Assembly: GCA_036741235.1 (NCBI GenBank)
Contig: DAINSQ010000049.1
Location: forward strand, 1-28,577
Direction of reading: 5' to 3'
DNA: 28,577 nt
Source: JABWBR01 sp036741235
GTDB lineage: Bacteria; Bacteroidota; Bacteroidia; Chitinophagales; Saprospiraceae
Shown here: positions 1-6,647 of the stretch, one piece after another
Layout: each line of letters begins with the position of its first letter
Position numbering within the stretch: the stretch's first letter is position 1
Notes under the pieces: model-generated
The model's input: only the letters and a program-made list of their open reading frames with translations
What the model was told of the DNA's origin: nothing
Database searches by the model: none
Translations under genes and position numbers: made by a program

Positions 1-124
1 AATGTAATAGCAACGAGGTTTCTCATATTCTATGTTTTAAAATTGAAACAAATTATTTATACCTCGCCCCGCCAGGTTTTGGGCATGACCTGAGCTCGGG
101 CGCAGGGTATACTATTGAATCAAG

Positions 125-191
125 CCTGAAGGGCTGGCATGATTATAGAAATACAAAAAACAACCGCCTAAACCCCGAAGGGGTGACATGA
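125..191. repeat. Tandem pair of an 18-bp intergenic repeat
   Basis: CCTGAAGGGCTGGCATGA at 125-142 recurs as CCCGAAGGGGTGACATGA at 174-191, 15 of 18 bases identical, 49 bp apart. Each copy is a small hairpin: AGCC/GGCT around TGAAG in the first and ACCCC/GGGGT around GAA in the second. The spacing and the noncoding setting suggest a short interspersed palindromic element rather than gene remains. Whether it is repeated elsewhere in the genome cannot be seen from this window. Confidence 0.5.
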
Positions 192-321
192 ATGCTCGTA
201 TCATACCCCCCGGTTTCATTCCATAGCATTGAACTGTAAAATTTATATTTTGTACCAAAGGCGCCCGACCCGCCGATGCCGGGGAAAACGTTAGCGTATC
301 GTAGATTTGTACCTTGTCTTA

Positions 322-356
322 AAATCAGGAGATGATATAAAATCATCGCCTGATTT
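322..356 (-). terminator. Hairpin downstream of the PBP gene, likely transcription end
   Basis: AAATCAGG pairs with CCTGATTT and the inner GATGAT pairs with ATCATC around an ATAAA loop, with a single A/G mismatch between the two blocks: 14 paired positions. It lies 42 bases past the stop codon of the minus-strand penicillin-binding protein gene. The tail on the minus strand is only TTTTAAG, so as an intrinsic terminator it is imperfect; an mRNA 3'-end stabiliser is the alternative. Confidence 0.5.
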
Positions 357-397
357 GGCACTGCCACCGGCCGGATCGTAATAAATGAACAGGGAAT

Positions 398-2848
398 TCA
401 ATTCTGCTCAAATCCCTCCACCGGCGTCAACTCTTCGCCGGGAAGCAACTCTATACGACTGAGACTGTCGGCTAATATCGAATCGGCTAATATTTCGGCG
501 GCGGACTTGATGCGGTGCGGACAATTCAATGAATCCTGGAGCGCTTCCGATAATACAGGAAAAGTAGCTTCCTCCCAGGCCGAAAAACGCGGGTCGTCGA
601 GCAGTTTGCGCATGAATATACCCCAGACGGGCAATGCCGTAGCCGCCCCCTGCCCATATTCAAAATGGCGGAAGCGTACCAGCGGCGAGTCGCCGCCCAC
701 CCAAACGCCGGCCACCAGCATGGGCGTAAAGCCCACAAACCAGCCGTCGGAGTGGTTTTGCGAGGTGCCCGTTTTGCCGGCAATGGCCAGGGGGTAGTGC
801 AAGCCGTATTTCCAGCGCAGGCGGGCGGCCGTGCCGTAGGAGGCCACCGATTGTAGCATCTCGGTGATCATATCGGCGTGCTCTTCACTGATCACGCGTT
901 CAGGCCTGGGCTGGTCGAAACTCACCAATACCTTGCCGTCGTAGGGTTCGATTCGGCTGATCACGGTGCGCGGCACCCGCAGGCCCCGATTGGCGTAGAT
1001 GCTGAATGCCGATACCATCTCGTAAACCGATACTTCGCCGGTGCCCAGGGCAAGCGTGGGTTCGGGCGGCATTTTTTCGGAGGTGATGCCCATCTTGCGC
1101 GCCAGGTCGATCACCGACTGATAACCGGTGCGCATGATCAGGTTGACAGTGATAGTGTTGACGGAGTTGGTAAGCGCGCCTTCCATGGAATACGAGCCGC
1201 CGTAGATGCCGTCGGAGTTCTGCGGTATCCAGTCGTCTTCGTCTTTCCCCTCGGGGGAAATATGCGGCGTAGGGTCTTCCCGTCCGTATTCTTTTACAGC
1301 CCACTCGCCATCTTCGTATTGGTGGTATATTTTTAATTCGTTGGCTATCTGCTCGCAGGGCGGAATGCCGCTGCGCAAGGCCTGGGTGTACACAATGGGT
1401 TTGAACACCGACCCCGACTGGCGCCGGGCTTTGACGTGGTCGAACTGGAAGTAGTTGAAGTCGATTCCCCCTACCCACGCCCGGATGAATCCCGAGCGGG
1501 GTTCCGCCGCCAGAAATCCCACCTGCATCAGGCAGAAATAATAGCGGATGGAGTCGAGCGGACTCATCTCTACGTCTTTGTCGCCCTCCCAGGAGAACAC
1601 GGTCATAGGGATTTTTTCCTCAAAGCGCTTTTGTATTTGCTCGTCGCTTAATCCCTGCTTTTTGTATTTTTCATAACGCGACGAAGCGCGCATGAGGGTA
1701 TTGATCACCTCGTCGTCAACCCAGGGTTTTTGGCCCTGCCATTGTTTGTCGAAATTGCGCTGAAGGTAAGATATATGCTCTTGCACGGCGCTTTCGGCAA
1801 TGCGCTGAATATCGGTATTGAGGGTAGTGTAAATTTTAAGTCCGTCGGCGTAAAGGTCGTAGGGTTCCCCGTTAGGTTTGCGGTGGTCGGCCAGGAGGCG
1901 GTCGAGTTCCATCCGCACGTATTCGCGGAAGTAGGGCGCAATGCCGTCGTTTTTGATAACGGGGTCGTAGCACAACTCCATCGGCAACTGCTGCAGGGAG
2001 TCGCAGACAGCCTGGGTAATGTAGCCGTTTTTGAGCATCTGCCTGAGCGCCACGTTGCGGCGTTCGCGCACCCTGTCGGGGAATTTCGCCGGGTTGTAGT
2101 AGGTGGTAGCTTTTAAGGTGCCGATCAATGCGGCGCCCTCTTCAATTTTAAGATCGCTGGGCGCTTTGCTGAAAAAGCGGCGCGCGGCCACGTCGATGCC
2201 GAAGACGTTTTCGCTGAAAGGCACCGTATTGAGGTACAATGCCAGCAATTGCGGCTTTTCGTAGGCCCGTTCGAGGCGCGTGGCGATGACGATCTCGCGG
2301 GCTTTGTTGATCAGCAGCGAGAAGTATTTGTAGTTTTTGCGTTTGAAGAGGTTTTTGGCCAATTGCTGGCTGATGGTACTGCCGCCGCCGCCCGATTCGT
2401 CTTTGCGCAGGATGGTGCGGAATAATACGCGGCCCCAACTGCGGAAGTCGATGCCGCCGTGGCGATAGAACCGCTCGTCTTCTGTGGCTACCAGTGCGTC
2501 GAAGATATGCGCGGGCATGTCTTCGTATTTGATGACGGTGCGGTTTTCATTAAAATAACGCCCCAGCAGAACGCCGTCGGCAGAGTATATCTCTGAGGCG
2601 TGCTGGGTCTGCACGTGCCGCAATTGTCTGACGGTAGGCACACTCAGGAATACGATCAGCGTGAAGACGAGTAATGCGCTAAAAACGACAAGCGCAGCCA
2701 GCCCACCCCATTTTACAACGCGGGAGCCGCGGGGGTATTTTTCTGCAAACCGCTGCCAGGCGGCTTTGCGGCGGCTATACCAGTTGATAGTAGCCTCGCG
2801 CGCGGGCTGCAAACGTTGAAGAATACGGGTGAGGAAGTTGTTTTGCAT
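398..2848 (-). CDS. Bifunctional class A penicillin-binding protein (PBP1A family)
   Basis: This 816-residue inner-membrane protein polymerises lipid II into glycan strands and cross-links the stem peptides. After a basic cytoplasmic tail comes one membrane segment (about residues 48-70). The glycosyltransferase (GT51) domain shows the signature TEDERFYRHGG with catalytic Glu123, GGSTISQQLAKN at 155-166 and the RLERAYEKPQLLALYLN block at 191-207. The transpeptidase domain shows SVFK (Ser480 nucleophile, Lys483), SVN (562-564) and KTGTS (692-696). All catalytic motifs are intact and the length is normal for the family. The ATG at 2848 gives the expected short basic N-terminus. It is the last gene of the minus-strand run and lies 98 bp downstream of the toxin gene. 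Orthology to E. coli mrcA rather than another class A PBP was not tested, so no symbol is given. Confidence 0.96.
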   Translation of the reverse strand: MQNNFLTRILQRLQPAREATINWYSRRKAAWQRFAEKYPRGSRVVKWGGLAALVVFSALLVFTLIVFLSVPTVRQLRHVQTQHASEIYSADGVLLGRYFNENRTVIKYEDMPAHIFDALVATEDERFYRHGGIDFRSWGRVLFRTILRKDESGGGGSTISQQLAKNLFKRKNYKYFSLLINKAREIVIATRLERAYEKPQLLALYLNTVPFSENVFGIDVAARRFFSKAPSDLKIEEGAALIGTLKATTYYNPAKFPDRVRERRNVALRQMLKNGYITQAVCDSLQQLPMELCYDPVIKNDGIAPYFREYVRMELDRLLADHRKPNGEPYDLYADGLKIYTTLNTDIQRIAESAVQEHISYLQRNFDKQWQGQKPWVDDEVINTLMRASSRYEKYKKQGLSDEQIQKRFEEKIPMTVFSWEGDKDVEMSPLDSIRYYFCLMQVGFLAAEPRSGFIRAWVGGIDFNYFQFDHVKARRQSGSVFKPIVYTQALRSGIPPCEQIANELKIYHQYEDGEWAVKEYGREDPTPHISPEGKDEDDWIPQNSDGIYGGSYSMEGALTNSVNTITVNLIMRTGYQSVIDLARKMGITSEKMPPEPTLALGTGEVSVYEMVSAFSIYANRGLRVPRTVISRIEPYDGKVLVSFDQPRPERVISEEHADMITEMLQSVASYGTAARLRWKYGLHYPLAIAGKTGTSQNHSDGWFVGFTPMLVAGVWVGGDSPLVRFRHFEYGQGAATALPVWGIFMRKLLDDPRFSAWEEATFPVLSEALQDSLNCPHRIKSAAEILADSILADSLSRIELLPGEELTPVEGFEQN

Positions 2849-2887
2849 ACGTTGAATATCCTGCCATTAGGTGGCCTTCGGCGTTGG

Positions 2888-2895
2888 CAAAGTTA
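2888..2895 (-). promoter_or_regulatory. Possible -7 element for the PBP gene
   Basis: Read on the minus strand this is TAACTTTG, a full match to the Bacteroidota -7 consensus TAnnTTTG, 40 bases before the PBP start codon. No TTG lies at the usual 19-20 base spacing upstream, so the call rests on one element only. Confidence 0.35.
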
Positions 2896-2946
2896 GCGAT
2901 TTGCCAATTATGCCGTCGTTATTTTTTTGTTGAAAAAGGGAATGGT

Positions 2947-3246
2947 CTAACCTCTGATTTTCCAATGCCAAGGGTCCATGCTACCATGCATAATAGCCAA
3001 AATAAAGACGTTTTTGTCAACCACTTTATAAATTACATTGTACTCAAACCGCTTGACAATAGCTCTACGCTTTTCGCCATATACTTTCTGGAATATCAAT
3101 GGGTTATCTTCCAGTAAGCTGATTGTTTCGGAAAGATTGGCCAGCAATTCAAAACCAAGCCCCGGCTGCTGAGACTCAAAATAGGCATAAGCTTCATCCA
3201 ACTCCGCTTCTGCCTCGGGCTGTATGATAACCTGATAGGGCGGCAT
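2947..3246 (-). CDS. ParE/RelE-family toxin of a type II toxin-antitoxin pair
   Basis: A 99-residue basic protein with the ParE/RelE fold pattern. The N-terminal strand YQVIIQPEAEAEL is followed by two helices (roughly 12-50), then the conserved core RRAIVKRFEYNVIYKV and the C-terminal HGSMDPWHW block, which corresponds to the usual H-x-x-R-D-P-x-x-W of the family. Members either poison gyrase (ParE) or cleave mRNA (RelE); the sequence alone does not decide which. The start chosen is the ATG at 3246, whose A is the last base of the antitoxin TGA stop (TGATG), typical of translational coupling. A TTG one codon upstream is possible but less likely. The toxin lies downstream of its antitoxin, the usual order. 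Confidence 0.88.
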   Translation of the reverse strand: MPPYQVIIQPEAEAELDEAYAYFESQQPGLGFELLANLSETISLLEDNPLIFQKVYGEKRRAIVKRFEYNVIYKVVDKNVFILAIMHGSMDPWHWKIRG

Positions 3247-3461
3247 CAACGGGAGAGATATTTTGCAATTACTTCTTTGGCGGGCTTGCCTTTAGCAACT
3301 CCACTGTCGAGCGCTTCCTCTCTTCGATCTAATTCGGTTTTCCAGGCATGAGAAAGCTCAAAATCGTCAGCGGATAAAAGCTCAATCATAAAATGCATGA
3401 GTTCTGCTTTTTCGGCTTTGCTGAGCTTTCGTACCTCGTCTTTTATGGCTTGAATATGCAT
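3246..3461 (-). CDS. Antitoxin, addiction-module component family
   Basis: A 71-residue acidic/helical protein of the 'putative addiction module component' type (PF09720-like, Unstab_antitox). It has an N-terminal helix with LSKAEKAELMHFMIELL, followed by the conserved W-x-x-E-L-x-R-R-x-x-x-x-x-SG pattern (WKTELDRREEALDSG) and the closing KPAKEVIAKYL helix. By family knowledge it binds and neutralises the partner toxin. It is the first gene of the two-gene unit and its stop codon overlaps the toxin ATG by one base. I found no TAnnTTTG promoter in the 94 bases before it, so it may be transcribed from the glycosyltransferase gene upstream or from a weak promoter. Family assignment is by motif recognition. 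Confidence 0.85.
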   Translation of the reverse strand: MHIQAIKDEVRKLSKAEKAELMHFMIELLSADDFELSHAWKTELDRREEALDSGVAKGKPAKEVIAKYLSR

Positions 3462-3555
3462 TTATTGTTATTTTATAAGGCAATTTAGTAATAAACCTGG
3501 ATCAATGCAAGTAAGTGCAATGTGCTTGGGAGTCCATTTTATTACCACAGCGCTC

Positions 3556-4644
3556 TCAGCGTTGCACGTTACTGCAAACATATGAGTAAAACGGAGTGGC
3601 GCAGAGCGCTAATTCAGGGCTACTGCAATTTTCAATTTCCCGGAGTGCCCGGTCCAGTTGTAGCCGCCCTTGTTGTTGGACGACGCCGAAGTTTTTATTT
3701 TTATAATAACCGGCCAAATAAACCTGTTCCGTCTGCCCGGGCGTAGGGATCAACAAAGCCGGGCGCCCCATAGCCGCCAGGTCCATCAAGGTGCTATACC
3801 CCGAACGGCACACGATAAGCCGGGCGCCGGCCAGGGCCGCTGCGATTTGTTCGCCCGAAGCAAAATTCCATACTTCGATATGCCCTGGCACTTCTCTCAG
3901 CGCTCGAGCATGGGGCGCCCCCCTGATGAGCAAGGAAGGAACCGCTATATCGGCGAGTTGCCGCAGGATTTCCGCTTCCAGACGCGAGCGCTGCGGCTCT
4001 GGGCCCGACAATACGGCTACTATGTCAAAAGCAAGCGGTATTGCAGGGCGTACCAGTCGCGACAAATGTCCGATATAGGTAGTCGCCGGATGGACGGGCG
4101 GATGCGACAGCGCCCCCGCCAGGTTGTCTTCGCCGGCGGCGTCGGGAACCCAGCATTCATCGTATTGCCGGATTACCACGCGGTGAAAGGCGTTGATCAA
4201 CCAACGGCCCACCGGTTCCGGCGCCTGAATATGAAGCTGGTGGGTCATGTAAATGCTTCGGATACCCGGGTGAAAGCAACCCAGGCGGTTGTCGGAAATG
4301 ACGATATCTATATTGTATTGCCTGACCAACCGGCGCAGGCGAATATGCTCGGCAACCACTGCCCAGGCCATCTGCGGAGCGTTGGCGAGCATATTCAAAT
4401 ACATATTCGCCCAGCGATAGCGGATGCCGTAGGCCGGCAGGGCAAACAGCGGCAGACCGGGGTATGTCAGTTTCCACAACCCGGCGGCCGCACCAGACGC
4501 TGCCAGGAAGACCTCAGCGCCTTGTCGCCGCAGTTCATCAATGATGGGGATACAACGGGAGGCGTGCCCGAGCCCCCAATCGAGGGCGGCGACGAGAATG
4601 CGCGGAAAACGCTGCTCCTTTTCGGGCAATTGCGTATTTTTCAC
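3556..4644 (-). CDS. Glycosyltransferase, MurG/GT28-like
   Basis: A predicted 362-residue GT-B fold glycosyltransferase. The N-terminal domain opens with RILVAALDWGLGHASRC (about 15-31), the glycine-rich entry loop seen in MurG-like enzymes and in a Bacteroidota family of uncharacterised transferases. The C-terminal domain has CRSGYSTLMDLAAMGRPALL and then PTPGQTEQ, which correspond to the nucleotide-sugar-binding signature (S/G-G-x-S-T, then G-x-P and Q). Substrate and product are unknown; a lipid- or envelope-linked acceptor is inferred. The open frame reaches a TTG at 4665, but that start would overlap the divergent lipoprotein gene. The GTG at 4644 (Met-Lys-Asn-Thr) leaves a 14-residue lead before the conserved block and is preferred. 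The start is uncertain and the family call is firm. Confidence 0.85.
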   Translation of the reverse strand: MKNTQLPEKEQRFPRILVAALDWGLGHASRCIPIIDELRRQGAEVFLAASGAAAGLWKLTYPGLPLFALPAYGIRYRWANMYLNMLANAPQMAWAVVAEHIRLRRLVRQYNIDIVISDNRLGCFHPGIRSIYMTHQLHIQAPEPVGRWLINAFHRVVIRQYDECWVPDAAGEDNLAGALSHPPVHPATTYIGHLSRLVRPAIPLAFDIVAVLSGPEPQRSRLEAEILRQLADIAVPSLLIRGAPHARALREVPGHIEVWNFASGEQIAAALAGARLIVCRSGYSTLMDLAAMGRPALLIPTPGQTEQVYLAGYYKNKNFGVVQQQGRLQLDRALREIENCSSPELALCATPFYSYVCSNVQR

Positions 4645-4659
4645 CCAAATAATCAAACT

Positions 4660-4758
4660 ATGCAACCAAAAAAATGGCTATTGCCGCTGGCTTGTATGCT
4701 CGTCATACTCCTGCTGGGCGCCTGCAAGGCGATGCATTGCGACTGCCCTATGCATTAA
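4660..4758 (+). CDS. Micro-lipoprotein, 32 residues, Cys/His/Met-rich
   Basis: ATG at 4660 opens a 32-codon frame: a basic start (MQPKKW), a hydrophobic core (LLPLACMLVILLL), then the lipobox L-G-A-C. Signal peptidase II cleavage before Cys23 would leave a lipid-anchored mature peptide of just 11 residues, CKAMHCDCPMH, containing three Cys, two His and two Met. The gene is divergent from the glycosyltransferase (start codons about 15 bases apart) and convergent with the TlpA-like gene (35 bases between stops). A TATTTTTC at 4635-4642 is one mismatch from the promoter -7 consensus. Very small lipoproteins are common and poorly annotated in Bacteroidota. That this one is expressed is inferred from its complete lipoprotein signal; its function is unknown. 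Confidence 0.6.
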   Translation: MQPKKWLLPLACMLVILLLGACKAMHCDCPMH

Positions 4759-4793
4759 ACGAGGCGGGCAAGCGGCATACGTCCCCTCCTCAA

Positions 4794-6146
4794 TTACGGT
4801 TTATTAAAAATCTCTGCCAGTTTTTGTTCCAGGGCGGGGCCGCGCAACCCCCTGGCAATAATTTTGCCTTCGCGGTCCAACAGCACCGTATGGGGTATAG
4901 AGTTGACGCCGTATTGTTGTGCAACGGCATTGCCCCAGCCTTTCAGGTCGCTCACGTGATGCCAGATCAGGCCGTCTTTTTTGATAGCCTCCAGCCACTT
5001 GTCGCGGTTGCTGTCGAGGCTTACGCCGAGGATATCGAAGCCTTTATCTTTGTACTTATTGAACATCTGCACCACATTCGGGTTTTCGCGGCGGCAGGGT
5101 CCGCACCAGCTCGCCCAGAAGTCGACCAGCAGCACCTTGCCTCGCAGGCTGCTCAGCTTTAGCTCTACGCCGCTGGTATCGGGCTGAGCAAAATCGGGAG
5201 CTACGCCGCCGCTCATAAACGCCTTCAACTGGGCTACCTCCTGCTGCATTGCGGCGGCGGAAGCGGGGTCTTTGGCTGCAAAAGCCTCGATATAGGCCTC
5301 TGCAAAAGGCAGGTAATTGGCATGACTGCGCTGCTTGAGCACGCTGATCACCCCGTTGAGCGCCATCTTGTGGGCGGGGCTGCCCTTGGGAATACGCCAC
5401 ATGGCCGCTTCGAGGTATTTGCGGTGCGTTTCATCGGGCAGGCCGATACCGCTGAGCGTCATGGTATAGTTTTTGAAGCTTTCATAAACCCAGGGCAGGT
5501 AGTTGTAAGCCTCATCTTTCAGATCGGCGTATTTGAAATATTCATTGGCGAAATACGCAATCTCGTCTTCGTATTCGCTGCCGTAATTATTGAAACTCAG
5601 GTAGGTATTCAAAGCCAGAATGCGGTAGAACAGCGGATTGGCCTTTTTCAGCGAATCGAGTTTGGCCAGCCGGCGGTCGTCGAATTTTTTGAGCTCGGCA
5701 TTGACGGTTTGGAACTTATTGTAATCGCCCGCAGCGCGCTGCAATTGGCGCATATACTCGGAGGTCTGCGCCTTGTGGCTGTCCATCTCTGCTTTCAGGG
5801 CATTGTAATCGGCATTGACCTTTGAGCCGGGGAAAGAAAGCCCTCGTATCATACCGCAATTGCCCTTGACGGTCAACTCTTTCTCTGTGCCGGCCAGAAA
5901 GGGTGTAGCATTGCCCTCAACCTGCCCTACGTAGTAAAATCGGGGCTCCTTGGAGGCTTCTATTTTAAAAATATACATATTGTTTTCCAACTTGGCGCGC
6001 TGGTATTCTTTGAAGCTGCCGTCAAAAACAAACAATCGCAAGATCGGGCCGCAGCCTTCAATTTCGCAACGCAGTGTAACTTCCTGCGACCAGGCGCCGA
6101 CCCAGCCGGTCAAGAGCAACACCAAACCAATTCCAAAACCCTTCAT
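4794..6146 (-). CDS. TlpA-like thiol-disulfide oxidoreductase with DUF4369-type N-terminus
   Basis: A 450-residue envelope protein. Residues 1-20 are a signal peptide ending AWSQ. About 22-110 is a beta-rich domain of the DUF4369 type common in Bacteroidota thioredoxin-like proteins. 110-310 is a helical middle region. 315-450 is a thioredoxin fold of the TlpA/ResA kind with the active site WCGPC (Cys348, Cys351) and the cis-proline in SIPHT (Pro418). By family knowledge it reduces or isomerises protein disulfides in the periplasm, for example in cytochrome c maturation; the natural partner is not indicated here. No lipobox Cys is visible, so it is probably soluble rather than lipid-anchored. 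A good promoter lies 73 bases upstream, and the gene appears to be transcribed alone. Confidence 0.92.
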   Translation of the reverse strand: MKGFGIGLVLLLTGWVGAWSQEVTLRCEIEGCGPILRLFVFDGSFKEYQRAKLENNMYIFKIEASKEPRFYYVGQVEGNATPFLAGTEKELTVKGNCGMIRGLSFPGSKVNADYNALKAEMDSHKAQTSEYMRQLQRAAGDYNKFQTVNAELKKFDDRRLAKLDSLKKANPLFYRILALNTYLSFNNYGSEYEDEIAYFANEYFKYADLKDEAYNYLPWVYESFKNYTMTLSGIGLPDETHRKYLEAAMWRIPKGSPAHKMALNGVISVLKQRSHANYLPFAEAYIEAFAAKDPASAAAMQQEVAQLKAFMSGGVAPDFAQPDTSGVELKLSSLRGKVLLVDFWASWCGPCRRENPNVVQMFNKYKDKGFDILGVSLDSNRDKWLEAIKKDGLIWHHVSDLKGWGNAVAQQYGVNSIPHTVLLDREGKIIARGLRGPALEQKLAEIFNKP

Positions 6147-6218
6147 AAACGTGGTTATTTTATAATTTCAACAATGCGGCGATCCGCTTACAACACTGCT
6201 GCCTGATATTCAGCGTAC

Positions 6219-6249
6219 CAAAATTAACCCTAAATGCAGAATCCGCAAA
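6219..6249 (-). promoter_or_regulatory. Promoter of the TlpA-like gene
   Basis: On the minus strand this reads TTTG (6249-6246), 19 bases, then TAATTTTG (6226-6219), matching both halves of the Bacteroidota promoter consensus TTTG-N19-TAnnTTTG. The expected transcription start near 6212 would give a leader of about 65 bases before the ATG at 6146. Confidence 0.7.
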
Positions 6250-6420
6250 CGCCTACTTATATTATGGTGAAAGCAGAGCGGGTTGCAAAATTCCGACTTG
6301 CCTATATAAAATATTGAAAATGAATATGATAAAATAAAAACTCTTTAAAAGCGGCGCTATTGCTATTTAACTTTTTATTAAGGGAATACCAACCTGGAGA
6401 GAAAAAAAGGCAGGGAAATA

Positions 6421-6451
6421 TTGCCGGATAGATTGCTTTAGTTTACATTTG
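6421..6451 (+). promoter_or_regulatory. Promoter-like site for a plus-strand transcript
   Basis: TTG at 6421-6423, 20 bases, then TACATTTG at 6444-6451: both Bacteroidota elements at proper spacing and on the plus strand. No protein gene of that strand follows until 7695, but an intrinsic terminator ends at 6582, so the likely product is a short RNA starting near 6458. Confidence 0.6.
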
Positions 6452-6457
6452 ATTTAC

Positions 6458-6490
6458 AAAAAAGTTGTCGTGCTTTTGTAGCACGACAAC
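6458..6490 (-). terminator. Intrinsic terminator on the minus strand, for the ROK gene
   Basis: Read on the minus strand, a perfect 10-bp stem with a 7-base loop is followed directly by six T (the A-run at 6458-6463). It lies about 158 bases past the ROK stop codon, so it can end that transcript. The same DNA forms the 5' hairpin of the candidate plus-strand small RNA. Confidence 0.6.
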
Positions 6491-6530
6491 GGAAGTGGAT
6501 TAGTATGAAAAAAACGCCTTAGTATCTTGA

Positions 6531-6582
6531 AAAGGTGTGAAAAAACGGCCTGCCTCGGTCTCTTTTCACACCTTTCTTTTTT
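6531..6582 (+). terminator. Strong rho-independent terminator
   Basis: AAAGGTGTGAAAA (6531-6543) pairs perfectly with TTTTCACACCTTT (6563-6575) across a 19-base loop, followed by C and six T. On the minus strand the tail is TTTTC, so it may work in both directions. No plus-strand protein gene ends nearby, which supports a short noncoding transcript upstream. Confidence 0.75.
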
Positions 6583-6647
6583 AATAGACAGCAAAAGGGA
6601 CTTAATCGTTGCATAATTGCAAGTGAATAAAATGTTAAAATCTTGGG

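Larger units (their letters stand above)
1..397. other. Intergenic region at left edge, no gene seen
   Basis: No convincing coding region is present here. The only open frame, a 74-codon one on the minus strand, covers the repeat and hairpin below, has no recognisable domain and starts inside the repeat area. The region holds two diverged copies of an 18-bp repeat (125-191) and a long hairpin (322-356) just downstream of the penicillin-binding protein gene. The first 120 bases show nothing I can name. Confidence 0.6.
6458..6582 (+). ncRNA. Candidate small RNA, about 125 nt
   Basis: The interval is bounded by a promoter-like site (6421-6451) and a strong rho-independent terminator (6531-6582). 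Near the 5' end is a perfect 10-bp stem, GTTGTCGTGC/GCACGACAAC, with a 7-base loop (6464-6490). Between the two hairpins lies a five-codon frame, ATG AAA AAA ACG CCT TAG (6505-6522), preceded by GGAAGTGG. I do not recognise an RNA family. A cautious alternative is that both hairpins are only terminators for the ROK gene coming from the other strand. The exact start is inferred from promoter spacing. Confidence 0.45.
6147..6647. other. 500-bp intergenic region with promoters and hairpins
   Basis: No protein gene is seen between the divergent-side start of the TlpA gene and the end of the ROK kinase gene. It contains the TlpA promoter (6219-6249), an A/T-rich stretch without clear signal (about 6260-6415), and a compact plus-strand unit of promoter, hairpin, five-codon frame and terminator (6421-6582). 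Confidence 0.6.

Noticed and set aside
143..367. 74-codon minus-strand frame at the left edge
   Set aside because: It covers the tandem repeat and the terminator hairpin, has no domain or signal and no promoter.
878..2116. Several plus- and minus-strand frames inside the PBP gene
   Set aside because: Shadows of a gene with all catalytic motifs in the main frame.
3670..4659. Long plus-strand frame antisense to the glycosyltransferase
   Set aside because: Composition mirrors the real gene on the other strand; only its last 33 codons, from the ATG at 4660, form a sensible product.
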